Positions 1-7,070 of a DNA stretch of 38,394 bases are shown one piece after another. The DNA lies in the IMG/VR virus record IMGVR_UViG_3300028840_001730, positions 1 to 38,394 of that record. One strand, given 5' to 3'. The stretch comes from a virus. The notes beneath the pieces are model-generated. The model was not told the origin of the DNA, made no database searches, and worked only from the letters and a program-made list of their open reading frames with translations. The position numbers and the translations under genes are program-made. Positions within the stretch are counted from its first letter, which is position 1. Each line of letters opens with the position of its first letter.

Positions 1-16
1 CAAGGAGGGGGAATAA

Positions 17-190
17 ATGATTGAGAAACGGTGTGATGTTTGTGGAAGACATGGTGCTCGTGTGTCGGTTGGGTTAGACAGCCAATGGCATGATTTGTGT
101 GAGGAATGTTATTACGCAGTAGAGGAGTTATTGATTAAACGCGGCGCGATGGATTCGTATGAATATTCCAAGCACAAGGAGGGGGAGTAG
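17..190 (+). CDS. Small zinc-ribbon-like protein (57 aa)
   Basis: Seen: an ATG preceded by CAAGGAGGGGG (bases 1-11) opens a 57-residue frame. Two CxxC pairs lie at residues 6-9 (CDVC) and 28-31 (CEEC), followed by a short helix-like segment. Spacing of about 20 residues between the pairs fits a single zinc-binding ribbon or treble-clef knuckle. Small proteins like this are common in phage early regions and often bind nucleic acid or a host protein, but no specific family is recognised. The next gene starts at the base after its stop, so it belongs to the same transcript. The stop is fused to the ribosome site of the next gene (AGGAGGGGGAG-TAG). Confidence 0.75.
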   Translation: MIEKRCDVCGRHGARVSVGLDSQWHDLCEECYYAVEELLIKRGAMDSYEYSKHKEGE

Positions 191-373
191 ATGAAAGTAA
201 TTAAGGTTGAAATATCGGGACACGAAGAATATTATTTCCAGCCGATTAATGAAATTGCTGGAAGTGCAGAGGCTGAACTGGATGGTGCCGAAGTGGGCGA
301 CTTCGTAAAACTTACGTTGTGTGAAATGAGCGAAGATGAATATAATGCCCTGCCTGAATTTATGGGCTGGTAG
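191..373 (+). CDS. Hypothetical acidic protein (60 aa)
   Basis: Seen: ATG directly after the TAG of the preceding gene, with CACAAGGAGGGGG 8 bases upstream as a strong ribosome site. The product is acidic, with a central E/D/A-rich stretch (about residues 22-40) and a conserved-looking end EFMGW. No cysteine pairs, membrane segment or recognised domain. Its last codons and the downstream ribosome site are duplicated in tandem (see repeat 355-412). Function unknown; called real from the ribosome site and the gapless position in the operon. Confidence 0.65.
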   Translation: MKVIKVEISGHEEYYFQPINEIAGSAEAELDGAEVGDFVKLTLCEMSEDEYNALPEFMGW

Positions 374-412
374 CACAAGGAGGTGAATTTATGGGCTGGT
401 AGCACAAGGAGG
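355..412 (+). repeat. 29-bp tandem duplication carrying a ribosome binding site
   Basis: Bases 355-383 recur at 384-412 (period 29). The unit holds the last codons and stop of the 191-373 gene (Met-Gly-Trp-stop) plus the CACAAGGAGG ribosome site. The second copy therefore encodes an orphan three-codon frame, ATG GGC TGG TAG, before the GTG of the next gene. The AGCACAAGGAGG element also occurs at 171-182, so it is a repeated translation-initiation cassette here. Confidence 0.8.
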
Positions 413-416
413 AGGA

Positions 417-638
417 GTGATAGGAATACTTAAATACAAACTTCCCGAAGAAGAGGAGCAGTTTCGCGGTGCACAAAAAGCCCACGACTTCTATCGGTGC
501 TTGTGGGACATGGATACATACCTACATGATGTATATAAGCATGTAAATCCTGAAGACGCACCCGATGTTGGAATAGTATTTAAAGAATTTAGAGACATAC
601 TTGAAGACCACGGGGTCACCCTAGAAGAATACAGTTGA
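417..638 (+). CDS. Hypothetical protein (73 aa)
   Basis: Seen: GTG start 4 bases after AAGGAGG, a short spacing created by the 29-bp duplication. The 73-residue product is acidic, rich in aromatic residues and largely helical by composition (HDFYRCLWDMDTYLHDVYKH). This pattern of D/E and aromatic residues is often seen in small phage proteins that resemble the helical 'YxxxLWDxDxWLR' type, but I cannot assign a family. A TTG start of the next gene overlaps its stop (TTGA). Confidence 0.65.
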   Translation: MIGILKYKLPEEEEQFRGAQKAHDFYRCLWDMDTYLHDVYKHVNPEDAPDVGIVFKEFRDILEDHGVTLEEYS

Positions 639-772
639 AGTGTGAAAAGTGCGGGAAGAAAACGGATATTATCTGTGAGACAGATTTACAGATAGACAGA
701 CGAAAAAAGCCTAAATACAAACGGTTATGTCAAGGTTGTTACAACGAAGTATATAAGAAGCATTATGGTTAG
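635..772 (+). CDS. Small zinc-ribbon protein (45 aa), TTG start
   Basis: Seen: TTG at 635 overlaps the stop of the upstream gene (TTGA) and opens a 45-residue frame beginning LKCEKCGKK and ending NEVYKKHYG. CxxC pairs are at residues 3-6 and 32-35, typical of a zinc ribbon with a basic linker (RRKKPKYKR). There is no strong ribosome site, so translation is probably by coupling. The last codon and stop (GGT TAG) build a GTTAGGC motif at 768-774. Start codon is an inference; the cysteine pattern makes the frame likely real. Confidence 0.6.
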   Translation: MKCEKCGKKTDIICETDLQIDRRKKPKYKRLCQGCYNEVYKKHYG

Positions 773-781
773 GCGCCGGGG

Positions 782-1246
782 ATGAGATATCAATATGCAA
801 GTTGCACCTGGCCCCCGCAGAGAGTAACAGACCCTTTGTTTGGATTTTACAACAAGTCATTTGAGATATTCAATTTTGGCAGACCCCTTCCTTGCCCAAC
901 AGAGAATGCCTGGAACACAGAGTTTAAAACAGAATGGACAGAAGAACGAGTCCAGGTGTTGATAAAAATGGCGCCTAACTATAAATGGAGTGAAATAGGA
1001 GAGGCAATAGGCGTGACAGCATCGACGGTCAAGAGTAAACATCAAGAACTAGTAAAAAAGGGCCTAACTAAAAAACTAAACAAAACCAAAAGATGGACCC
1101 TAGAAGAAATAACCTATCTATCCGAGCACTATAACGACAGCTACAAGAGCCTAACTAAAAAACTAAACAGAAAATACAACGCCATAGCTTGGAAGATCCG
1201 TGACCTAAAACTCCCAAGAGATGGTTTTACGATATATGAGGATTAA
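782..1246 (+). CDS. Putative DNA-binding protein with two Myb/SANT-like HTH repeats (154 aa)
   Basis: Seen: two similar segments, about residues 50-93 (WTEERVQVLIKM ... KWSEIGEAIGVTASTVKSK) and 101-145 (WTLEEITYLSEHY ... SLTKKLNRKYNAIAWKIRDL). Each has the W-xx-EE opening, a middle helix and a recognition-like helix ending in (V/W)K, the layout of SANT/Myb or GcrA-like HTH repeats. Inferred role: sequence-specific DNA binding and transcription control. The start is uncertain because no spaced ribosome site precedes ATG 782; residues 1-45 look unrelated to the HTH part. The TAA is directly followed by the ATG of the XRE gene. Confidence 0.7.
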   Translation: MRYQYASCTWPPQRVTDPLFGFYNKSFEIFNFGRPLPCPTENAWNTEFKTEWTEERVQVLIKMAPNYKWSEIGEAIGVTASTVKSKHQELVKKGLTKKLNKTKRWTLEEITYLSEHYNDSYKSLTKKLNRKYNAIAWKIRDLKLPRDGFTIYED

Positions 1247-1822
1247 ATGAGGTTCGGTGACGTATTACGATCCGCCCGAGAAACCCTGAACCTGTCACAA
1301 GAAGAGATGGCTCTAGTGACGGGCGCTGAACGGTCTACATATGCAAGGTGGGAACTGTCACAAAGACAGCCTGAGGTAGATCAGAAAAGTGCTGTTCTGA
1401 CCGTGGTCTGTCACAAACTCTGTGAAGAGTTGGTTATCTCTAGGAGAGATACTAGAAGTATTCTAGATATTCTTTCTAGGATAATAAAGAAATATAAGAT
1501 ATCTCTTCGAGATACGGATTCCAAATCAATTGTGACAGCAAAACGGACTAAAAAACCACCCGACCCAGAAGTCAAGCGCCTAAGTAAAAAGTTTGGTGAT
1601 ATGCATGAGTTTTACCGGGGATATAAACCACCTATTAAATATCCTGCTTGGGGAGCGGTAATAAAACGCTTGCGGGCTGGATATACTCCTCGTGCTATTG
1701 AAGGTGTAATGAAAGCTTTCTTTGAAACTCCTGGCAGAACTAAGACAAGCATTTATGACTTTGAGAATGCGTTTGGGAATGTGTATGGGTATTTATATGA
1801 TAAAGCGGAGGGGAAAAGATGA
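1247..1822 (+). CDS. XRE-family HTH regulator fused to a replisome-organiser-like C-terminal region (191 aa)
   Basis: Seen: residues 1-60 form a classic XRE/Cro-CI helix-turn-helix (LRSARETLNLSQEEMALVTG ... RSTYARWELSQRQPE). The middle (65-120) is basic. Residues about 127-188 (YPAWGAVIKRLRAGYTPRAI ... SIYDFENAFGNVYGYL) resemble the small helical C-terminal modules found in some phage replication initiators and replisome organisers; this part is a weak call. Inferred role: regulator or replication-associated DNA-binding protein. ATG is adjacent to the upstream TAA, with no separate ribosome site. The stop overlaps the next start (ATGA). Confidence 0.75.
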   Translation: MRFGDVLRSARETLNLSQEEMALVTGAERSTYARWELSQRQPEVDQKSAVLTVVCHKLCEELVISRRDTRSILDILSRIIKKYKISLRDTDSKSIVTAKRTKKPPDPEVKRLSKKFGDMHEFYRGYKPPIKYPAWGAVIKRLRAGYTPRAIEGVMKAFFETPGRTKTSIYDFENAFGNVYGYLYDKAEGKR

Positions 1823-1986
1823 ATGACCTTCCTGAGCCTAAAAAGAAAAAGAGATGTCCTAAATGTGGCATAACCCTACCCTGGCATACAGAAAGTTGTC
1901 CAACGCTAAAAGAAGAAGTGACTCTAGAAGAGATACTAGATGGGATTGAAGATGACGGACAAAGAGAAGTTGAAGATAGTCTTTAA
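1819..1986 (+). CDS. Small cysteine-containing protein (55 aa)
   Basis: Seen: ATG overlaps the TGA of the XRE gene (ATGA), with GGAGGGG 6 bases upstream. After a basic N-terminus (PKKKKRCPKCG), one CxxC pair (residues 13-16) is followed by a single Cys 11 residues later (SCP), then an acidic tail (EEVTLEEILDGIEDD). The half-ribbon cysteine set could bind zinc in a dimer or complex. No family recognised. Confidence 0.65.
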   Translation: MNDLPEPKKKKRCPKCGITLPWHTESCPTLKEEVTLEEILDGIEDDGQREVEDSL

Positions 1987-2107
1987 AGAGTTAGGCGTCA
2001 AAATCCGCGAGGTGGAAGAGTATCTATATGCAGCCGGGAGAAGATACACTTTCGAGCCTAACGGAGAAATTGACACAATCATAGATTATGGAGGGTGGAA
2101 GAAGTGA
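1952..2107 (+). CDS. Hypothetical protein (51 aa)
   Basis: Seen: frame starting at ATG 1952 inside the 3' end of the previous gene (35-nt overlap) and ending TGA at 2107. Product begins MTDKEKLKIVFKELGVKI and is mixed charge with no cysteine or membrane segment. It contains one motif in each orientation (1990-1996 and 2056-2062). The ribosome site is weak, so this relies on gapless tiling with the next GTG start, which overlaps it by 4 bases. Confidence 0.5.
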   Translation: MTDKEKLKIVFKELGVKIREVEEYLYAAGRRYTFEPNGEIDTIIDYGGWKK

Positions 2108-2259
2108 AAGAAACTCTTTCTGATTGGTGGGCTGAAACAAGTAAGGATATGAGAAAATTACCAGAATATAAACGATGGGCAAGACGAATGACTATCCGTT
2201 TATGGTTTTGGGATAAAATTGAAAAGCATATTATACATATATTTAGGAGAAAAAAATGA
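2104..2259 (+). CDS. Small basic Trp-rich protein (51 aa)
   Basis: Seen: GTG at 2104 with GGAGG 9 bases upstream, overlapping the previous stop. The 51-residue product has six Trp and many Arg/Lys (KRWARRMTIRLWFWDKIEKH), ending RRKK. The C-terminal half could be an amphipathic membrane-associated helix. ATGA overlap with the next gene. No family recognised. Confidence 0.6.
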   Translation: MKETLSDWWAETSKDMRKLPEYKRWARRMTIRLWFWDKIEKHIIHIFRRKK

Positions 2260-2492
2260 AAGACAGAGAACCGGCATTTCCAGGAGCATACTTTTTTAAT
2301 GTACCATTCGGCCCGAACGAAACAAGGAAAGAAAAAGAATATATGCCCGGCATGTCCCTACGAGATTGGTTTGCGGGGATGGCACTTATTGGTGAATTAT
2401 CAGCAGATAGAAATGACAGACTAACAGAAGAAATAATATGTCAACGTGCTTGGAATATGGCCGATGCCATGCTGAAAGAGAGGGAGAAGTGA
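2256..2492 (+). CDS. Conserved phage hypothetical protein of the 'GMSLRDWFAG...ADAMLKERE' type (78 aa)
   Basis: Seen: residues 1-20 MKDREPAFPGAYFF then GMSLRDWFAGMAL (about 32-44) and a C-terminal helix RAWNMADAMLKEREK. Family knowledge: very many phages carry small proteins with this G-(M)-(S/T)-LRD-(W/Y)-FA start of a helix and an A..ADAML..RE end; function unknown. AGGAGAAAAAA lies upstream of ATG. It overlaps both neighbours by 4 bases. Confidence 0.75.
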   Translation: MKDREPAFPGAYFFNVPFGPNETRKEKEYMPGMSLRDWFAGMALIGELSADRNDRLTEEIICQRAWNMADAMLKEREK

Positions 2493-2752
2493 AGAAGATA
2501 ATATTGTTAGGCATTTTAGTTTTAATAGTGTTGGTGGTGTGTGATGTCAATGATGTTCCTGTTCCACCAGACGCAAACTATTGGGTTTCTGTTGGTGTAG
2601 TAAACCAAAATTACAAAAGAGACTTTAGGGGATATGCTTTGGATTTTGAGATTAAAGAAAATACTTTAATTATTACCAAATTAGACGGAACTCTACGCAT
2701 AGTTGGTTTGGATGGAAAAGTAGCAGATATTATCCCATTGGAAGGAAAATGA
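2489..2752 (+). CDS. Putative lipoprotein or membrane-anchored small protein (87 aa)
   Basis: Seen: GTG 2489 overlaps the upstream TGA, with AGAGGGAGA upstream; a longer frame to 2438 lacks a ribosome site and is rejected. Residues 1-19 are VKK followed by a hydrophobic stretch (IILLGILVLIVLVVC), and the LVVC ending could be a lipobox or simply a membrane segment. The rest (DVNDVPVPPDANYWVS ...) looks like a beta-rich extracytoplasmic domain with short strands (TLIITKLDGTLRIVGLDGKV). Inferred: exported or surface-located protein. It lies directly before the sugar genes and overlaps NeuB by 4 bases. Confidence 0.65.
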   Translation: MKKIILLGILVLIVLVVCDVNDVPVPPDANYWVSVGVVNQNYKRDFRGYALDFEIKENTLIITKLDGTLRIVGLDGKVADIIPLEGK

Positions 2753-3600
2753 AATATAAACAGCCAATTGTCATAGCGGAACTCTGCTGCAATCATGCCG
2801 GTGACATGGAAACAGCCAAACGGATGATACGGATGGCCGAGATATGCGGCGTAGATGTATGCAAACTACAAAAAAGAGATATCGAAAGCCAGTGGTCGCT
2901 TCACCCGCATATGTACGACAGTCCACATCCTAATCCTCCTAACGCATTTGGCAAAACCTATCGGGAACATCGGGAGTTTTTAGAGTTTGATGTGACCCAA
3001 CACCGGCGCCTAAAACAATATATCGAACAATACGGTATGGAATACTCTACCTCGGTCTGGGATATTGTATCAGCCCTACAGATTATAGACATAGACCCTT
3101 TATTCATCAAAGTGCCTAGCGCGCATAACACCGATTATCCTTTACTAGATATTCTCAAGAAAAAGTACACAGGAGATATTCATGTATCGTTAGGCATGAC
3201 TACCGAGCAGGAGAGAGAGGAGCTTCAGATTTATTGGGAGGACAGCATGGATAGGATAGTCTTGTACCACTGCACATCGGGGTATCCCGTATATGCTCCG
3301 GACGCCTATCTGCTGGAAATCGAGCGCCTAACAAAAATCCCCTGTAAAGCAATAGGCTTCTCTAATCACCACCCTGACATAAATTTGGATTTTGAAGCCC
3401 AAGCTTTGGGAGCTAGCTGGTTTGAGCATCACGTGACCCTGGACCGATTTGCCAAAGGGACTGATCATTCAGCAGCCTTAGAGTTTGAAGCTCTCCGCAA
3501 TCTAGTCCGAGGGCTAAGAGAAGGATACGAAGCTCTCAAATATAAACCGGTAGAAATGTGTCAGCTAGAGTGGGAGCAGAGAAAGAAGTTAAAGGAGTAA
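2749..3600 (+). CDS. neuB: NeuB-family nonulosonic acid synthase, lacking the C-terminal SAF domain (283 aa)
   Basis: Role (family): condenses phosphoenolpyruvate with a 6-carbon amino sugar to form a 9-carbon nonulosonic acid (sialic, legionaminic or pseudaminic type). Seen: TIM-barrel signatures in order: AELCCNHAGDMETAKRMI (10-27), KLQKRD (39-44), IKVPSAHNTDYPLL (120-133), SLGMT (147-151), LYHCTSGYP (172-180), IGFSNHHP (202-209) and FEHHVTLDRFAKGTDHSA (225-242), the last being the family hallmark. At 283 residues it ends after the barrel; typical NeuB is about 340-350 with an antifreeze-like (SAF) lid domain, which is absent here. ATGA overlap with the previous gene. Exact sugar product cannot be told from sequence. 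Confidence 0.9.
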   Translation: MKYKQPIVIAELCCNHAGDMETAKRMIRMAEICGVDVCKLQKRDIESQWSLHPHMYDSPHPNPPNAFGKTYREHREFLEFDVTQHRRLKQYIEQYGMEYSTSVWDIVSALQIIDIDPLFIKVPSAHNTDYPLLDILKKKYTGDIHVSLGMTTEQEREELQIYWEDSMDRIVLYHCTSGYPVYAPDAYLLEIERLTKIPCKAIGFSNHHPDINLDFEAQALGASWFEHHVTLDRFAKGTDHSAALEFEALRNLVRGLREGYEALKYKPVEMCQLEWEQRKKLKE

Positions 3601-3603
3601 AGA

Positions 3604-3756
3604 ATGGAATGGGCTAGGATTATTGTTAAATTTCTACCATGTGTATTATTAGGAATGTATTTTGGTTTAATAATCAAGCGATGGTGGATGGGATGGGTTA
3701 TAGGAGGACCAATAGTTATTGGATGGATTTTTGTTTGTTATTTGGCATTTGAATGA
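3604..3756 (+). CDS. Small membrane protein, two transmembrane segments (50 aa)
   Basis: Seen: ATG 3604 after AAAGGAG. The product has hydrophobic segments at about residues 6-23 (IIVKFLPCVLLGMYFGLI) and 29-48 (GWVIGGPIVIGWIFVCYLAF), joined by IKRWW. It sits between NeuB and the radical SAM gene, overlapping the latter by 4 bases, so it is translated with the sugar genes. It could anchor a partner at the membrane; no family recognised. Confidence 0.65.
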   Translation: MEWARIIVKFLPCVLLGMYFGLIIKRWWMGWVIGGPIVIGWIFVCYLAFE

Positions 3757-5102
3757 AGATTCTCCTAATTAACCGAGAGTACGACAGCTTTGCCAATTGG
3801 TTCCCTACCAACTTAGCTTATATAGCTGCTTCTCTTAGGAAGCAAGGCCATGAAGTGGAGGTATACGACAATGCCCTTTATCACTGGAGTTACGATAGAC
3901 TCACAAATTATCTTGATAACACAACTTTCGATATCGTTGGTTTTGGCGTTTGCGGCGGCTATTTTGAGTATAAGCAGGCCAAGTTACTCACGGCAGCAAT
4001 TAGCAGAAGTGTTAGGCGTCCTCGGTTTAGGGTCGTTGTTGGGGGTCATCTTTTCTCTCCTGACCCTGACTATTTTCTTGATAAGTGGGACATAGATTAT
4101 GTGGTGAAAGGTGAGGGAGAGGAATTGGGTGGAATGTTGGCTGAAATAGGGACATTTCCTATAAAAGAAAAGACATGGATGCAATTTCCTCTTATTCAAG
4201 ACCTTGATACTATCCCCTTTCCAGCTTATGACTTGTTTGATTTGAATCATTACGTTCTTCACCGTTTCCATGCTCACATGAAGCGGTCTGACCGTGCCTT
4301 GCCGATGATTTCCAGCCGGGGGTGTAAGTTTAATTGCAACTTCTGCTATCGCATGGACAAAGGCCAGCGCCTAAGAAGTCCCTTAAATGTAGTCGAAGAA
4401 ATCCGTTATTTACAAAAAACCTATGACATCAACTATATATCCTTTGCGGATGAATTATTCATGGCCTCAACAGAACGGTCTATGATGATGGCCGATGCGT
4501 TAGGCCCCCTAAATATACGCTGGGATTGCATGGGTAGGTTAAACTACGCCAAACCTGGTGTGTTAAAAGCCATGAAAAGAGCAGGGTGTACCTTCATTAA
4601 CTATGGGATAGAGCAGTTTGATAATCAGGCACTCAAGGCTATGAACAAAGCCCTGACAGAAGAGATGATCGTGAAGGGGGTAGAGAACACGCTGGCCACA
4701 GGGATAAGTCCGGGCCTAAACGTAATTTGGGGTAATGTAGGAGATACATATGAATCATTATGGAAGAGTGTCGATTTTCTTTTGGCATATGATGATCAGG
4801 TTCAATTGCGTACTATCCGACCTGTTACGCCCTATCCCGGAAGTCCTTTATATGATCTCGCCGTTAAAGAAGGGCTTATTAAAGATATTGAAGACTTTTA
4901 CGAGAATAAGCACACTAATTCAGACCTAAGAACCTGCGATTTCATGGGCCTAACAGATGAAGAATTTTACAAAGCACTCAAAGCAGCCAATATCCAGCTA
5001 GCTTCAAATTACTATGAGCAATTAAAGAAGAGAACAATAAAACAAATACATAATCTGTATGATAATCGGGATGCTACATTTAGGGGGTTTAGAGCAGTAT
5101 GA
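3753..5102 (+). CDS. B12-binding-type radical SAM enzyme (449 aa)
   Basis: Seen: an N-terminal Rossmann-like B12-binding domain (residues 1-130: MKILLINREY ... VVVGGHLFSPDPD ... VVKGEGEE) and a radical SAM core starting SSRGCKFNCNFC, with the [4Fe-4S] cysteines C191, C195 and C198 in CxxxCxxC spacing. Further core motifs: ISFADELFMAS (about 225-236) and YGIEQFDNQALKAMNK. The usual DxHxxG cobalamin ligand motif is not evident, so B12 may bind base-off or not at all. Family: such enzymes do methylations, methylthiolations or rearrangements of complex substrates. Inferred: acts on the sugar, its lipid/protein acceptor or a metabolite made by this operon. Overlaps both neighbours by 4 bases. Confidence 0.9.
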   Translation: MKILLINREYDSFANWFPTNLAYIAASLRKQGHEVEVYDNALYHWSYDRLTNYLDNTTFDIVGFGVCGGYFEYKQAKLLTAAISRSVRRPRFRVVVGGHLFSPDPDYFLDKWDIDYVVKGEGEELGGMLAEIGTFPIKEKTWMQFPLIQDLDTIPFPAYDLFDLNHYVLHRFHAHMKRSDRALPMISSRGCKFNCNFCYRMDKGQRLRSPLNVVEEIRYLQKTYDINYISFADELFMASTERSMMMADALGPLNIRWDCMGRLNYAKPGVLKAMKRAGCTFINYGIEQFDNQALKAMNKALTEEMIVKGVENTLATGISPGLNVIWGNVGDTYESLWKSVDFLLAYDDQVQLRTIRPVTPYPGSPLYDLAVKEGLIKDIEDFYENKHTNSDLRTCDFMGLTDEEFYKALKAANIQLASNYYEQLKKRTIKQIHNLYDNRDATFRGFRAV

Positions 5103-5329
5103 AAGTAACGGAAACATTTTGTGATATATGTGGGAAAGGTTTGACTGATGAAGAGTGTTATAGAATTAAGGCTCACCTAATAGATATAGGAATGACCATG
5201 AAGAAAAAGCATTTATTTTTGAAATTCCAAATTGGTAATAACGACCCAGAGATTCCCGATATTTGCAAATCCTGTGGAATGGCTATTGTGGAATTTGTTA
5301 AAGAATGGAAAAAGCAATTTGCTATATAG
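5099..5329 (+). CDS. Small zinc-ribbon protein (76 aa)
   Basis: Seen: ATG overlaps the radical SAM stop by 4 bases. CxxC pairs at residues 8-11 (CDIC) and 56-59 (CKSC) bracket a 45-residue insert with a hydrophobic core (HLFLKFQIGNNDPEIPD). The C-terminus is a charged helix (VEFVKEWKKQF). This is a typical phage treble-clef-like small protein; no function assigned. Confidence 0.7.
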   Translation: MKVTETFCDICGKGLTDEECYRIKAHLIDIGMTMKKKHLFLKFQIGNNDPEIPDICKSCGMAIVEFVKEWKKQFAI

Positions 5330-5338
5330 GAGGGGAAA

Positions 5339-5728
5339 ATGACCAAGAAGACGTATTATAGAATAATAAAAGAAGCAATTAAGAAATCAGAAAATGTGTT
5401 AGGCATGAAATTGTTTCAAAGGTTATTTTTGAAGATAGCATGGAAATGGTTTAAACGATATAGAAAGTTTAAGTTTGAAAATGATTCGATTGCTACGATG
5501 GCGGGCATAATCAGCTATTATCTAATGAGTCTAAGCGGAAGAATGGTGGTTGCTAAAATAGAAATATCAGTATGTAAAGATGGACCTGGGAAAATATATC
5601 AGACTATGAATCGAACTTGTGGTGTAAGAACAGCAAAAAAGATGCTTAATGATGCAGTTATGTCCATAAATGGACAAATACCATCTACCAATCAAAAAGA
5701 CTTTTTAACAAGGGGGGAAAATGTCTAA
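5339..5728 (+). CDS. Hypothetical basic protein (129 aa)
   Basis: Seen: ATG after AGGAGGGGAAA. The N-terminal half is strongly basic and aromatic (KLFQRLFLKIAWKWFKRYRKFKF residues about 24-46), the C-terminal half mixed. No motif recognised. It uses more A/T-ending codons than the enzymes around it. It overlaps the DUF115 gene by 8 bases. Possibly membrane-peripheral through the amphipathic helix, which is inference only. Confidence 0.6.
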   Translation: MTKKTYYRIIKEAIKKSENVLGMKLFQRLFLKIAWKWFKRYRKFKFENDSIATMAGIISYYLMSLSGRMVVAKIEISVCKDGPGKIYQTMNRTCGVRTAKKMLNDAVMSINGQIPSTNQKDFLTRGENV

Positions 5729-7070
5729 CTCACAAGAAAGATTAAATACAATCAGCTTTAATAATGCTGTCCGTAAGTACTGGATTAGAGCGTGGTTGTA
5801 TAATGCAATCAAAAATCATCCCATGCTAGAAAGAAGGTACAAAGAAAAGGGAGACCAGATAGCAGCAGGGACAGAGAAATTAGAACATGCTAAACCAGCG
5901 TTAGTGTTAGGCGCCGGGCCGAGTCTGGATGAGATCGCTACCAAGATACAACACTGGAAGGGTACGGTTTTCGTGCCTAACTCACTTTGTAAATGGGCTG
6001 ATGCTATTGGGAGGCATCCAGACTATGTAGTGGCTATTGATGCCTCACGAGAGATAGGAGATGACCTTTGGGGGCCTCACTATTATGCATCTACTCTTAT
6101 CACCCATCCCTGTGTAGATCCTCACGTTTACGATGTATGGGGAGACAACCCCCTAAAGCTCATCCGTATGTTTGAGCCTGGTAACGAGATTATTAACACG
6201 ATGTATCAAACCCTCTATCCGTGGATAGGTTCATACATCATCAACTCAGGCTGCGTATCTAACTCGATGATTCTCGTGGCTAGCATGCTAGGGTATTCTC
6301 CGATCTATCTGATAGGCCACGATTTTGCGTATCCTGACGGGATTATGCGATTTCAGGACTTTGATTATAGAGGCAACTTCTGCTACTTACCCAAGAAAGC
6401 GAAGAAGATGGTTGATTTTGAGGATGCGTGGGAGCGGCCTCAACTCTTGAAGGCTGATAACGGCTTGTTGACTACCAGAACGATGATCTTCTACAAGCAG
6501 ACCTTCATGTGCAATTGGAAGCTGACCGGCGCCCAACTAGTGAATATGAGTAAGAGTACTATCCTGTCTGAGCTTCCCTTTGCTGAGTTAGACGATGTGT
6601 TAGCTTCACAGTGGGACAAGGAAAAGGCTAAAAAGCTAGCCAGATTACATAAATCAAGAAAAGAGATAGACGAGATTTGCGACAACTATCTTGTACCAAG
6701 GGGGATGTTTGCCAAGTATCATCCAGAGTTAGGCGCGATTTTGGGCATAGAGATTATCGGTGAGATGCCTAACCGAATTGCAGAAGCAGAGAAACAGCTT
6801 GAAGGGATGAAAGAAGGCTACAACACATGGGAGCCGCCTAACAAAGAAAAACCTTATTGGACAAGAAAAGATGTAACCTTAACAAAAACACCAGATTGGG
6901 AGTGGAAAGATGAACCCGATATTAATGACCCAGAGCAGAATCAAGAACAGCCGGTTTCCGCAGAAGATGTTGAAGGAAGTCCACGGCAAGAGCCTCCTGC
7001 AAATCCACCTGGATCGGCTTCAGCCGTTATTGGATACTCAGCCGGAGACAAACCATCCGCTGGCAAATGA
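5721..7070 (+). CDS. DUF115 / Maf-like protein (putative nonulosonate transferase) (449 aa)
   Basis: Role (family): DUF115 (MptE/Maf-like) proteins include the motility accessory factors that move nonulosonic acids from CMP-sugars onto flagellin, and pterin-type pyrophosphokinases. Seen: nucleotide-binding loop ALVLGAGPSLDEIA (residues 60-73), VVAIDAS (103-109), and the hallmark block SGCVSNSMILVASMLGYSP followed by IYLIGHDFAY (about 176-205). Context with NeuB and a cytidylyltransferase favours the Maf-type reading. The last 53 residues (about 397-449) are Pro/Glu/Asp-rich, look disordered, and are read in a different frame across the start of the next gene. Ribosome site AAGGGGGGAAA. Confidence 0.85.
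   Translation: MSNSQERLNTISFNNAVRKYWIRAWLYNAIKNHPMLERRYKEKGDQIAAGTEKLEHAKPALVLGAGPSLDEIATKIQHWKGTVFVPNSLCKWADAIGRHPDYVVAIDASREIGDDLWGPHYYASTLITHPCVDPHVYDVWGDNPLKLIRMFEPGNEIINTMYQTLYPWIGSYIINSGCVSNSMILVASMLGYSPIYLIGHDFAYPDGIMRFQDFDYRGNFCYLPKKAKKMVDFEDAWERPQLLKADNGLLTTRTMIFYKQTFMCNWKLTGAQLVNMSKSTILSELPFAELDDVLASQWDKEKAKKLARLHKSRKEIDEICDNYLVPRGMFAKYHPELGAILGIEIIGEMPNRIAEAEKQLEGMKEGYNTWEPPNKEKPYWTRKDVTLTKTPDWEWKDEPDINDPEQNQEQPVSAEDVEGSPRQEPPANPPGSASAVIGYSAGDKPSAGK

Noticed and set aside
3984-4277. Antisense frames within enzyme and structural genes (for example 3984-4277, 19109-19444, 28706-29146, 33104-33616)
   Set aside because: They mirror codon structure of strong plus-strand genes, lack ribosome sites and show low-complexity or improbable protein sequences.
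6910-7070. Frameshift sequencing error joining or splitting DUF115 and the cytidylyltransferase
   Set aside because: Both proteins are complete in their recognised domains and both frames stay open over 161 bases; a single-base error is possible but not needed.
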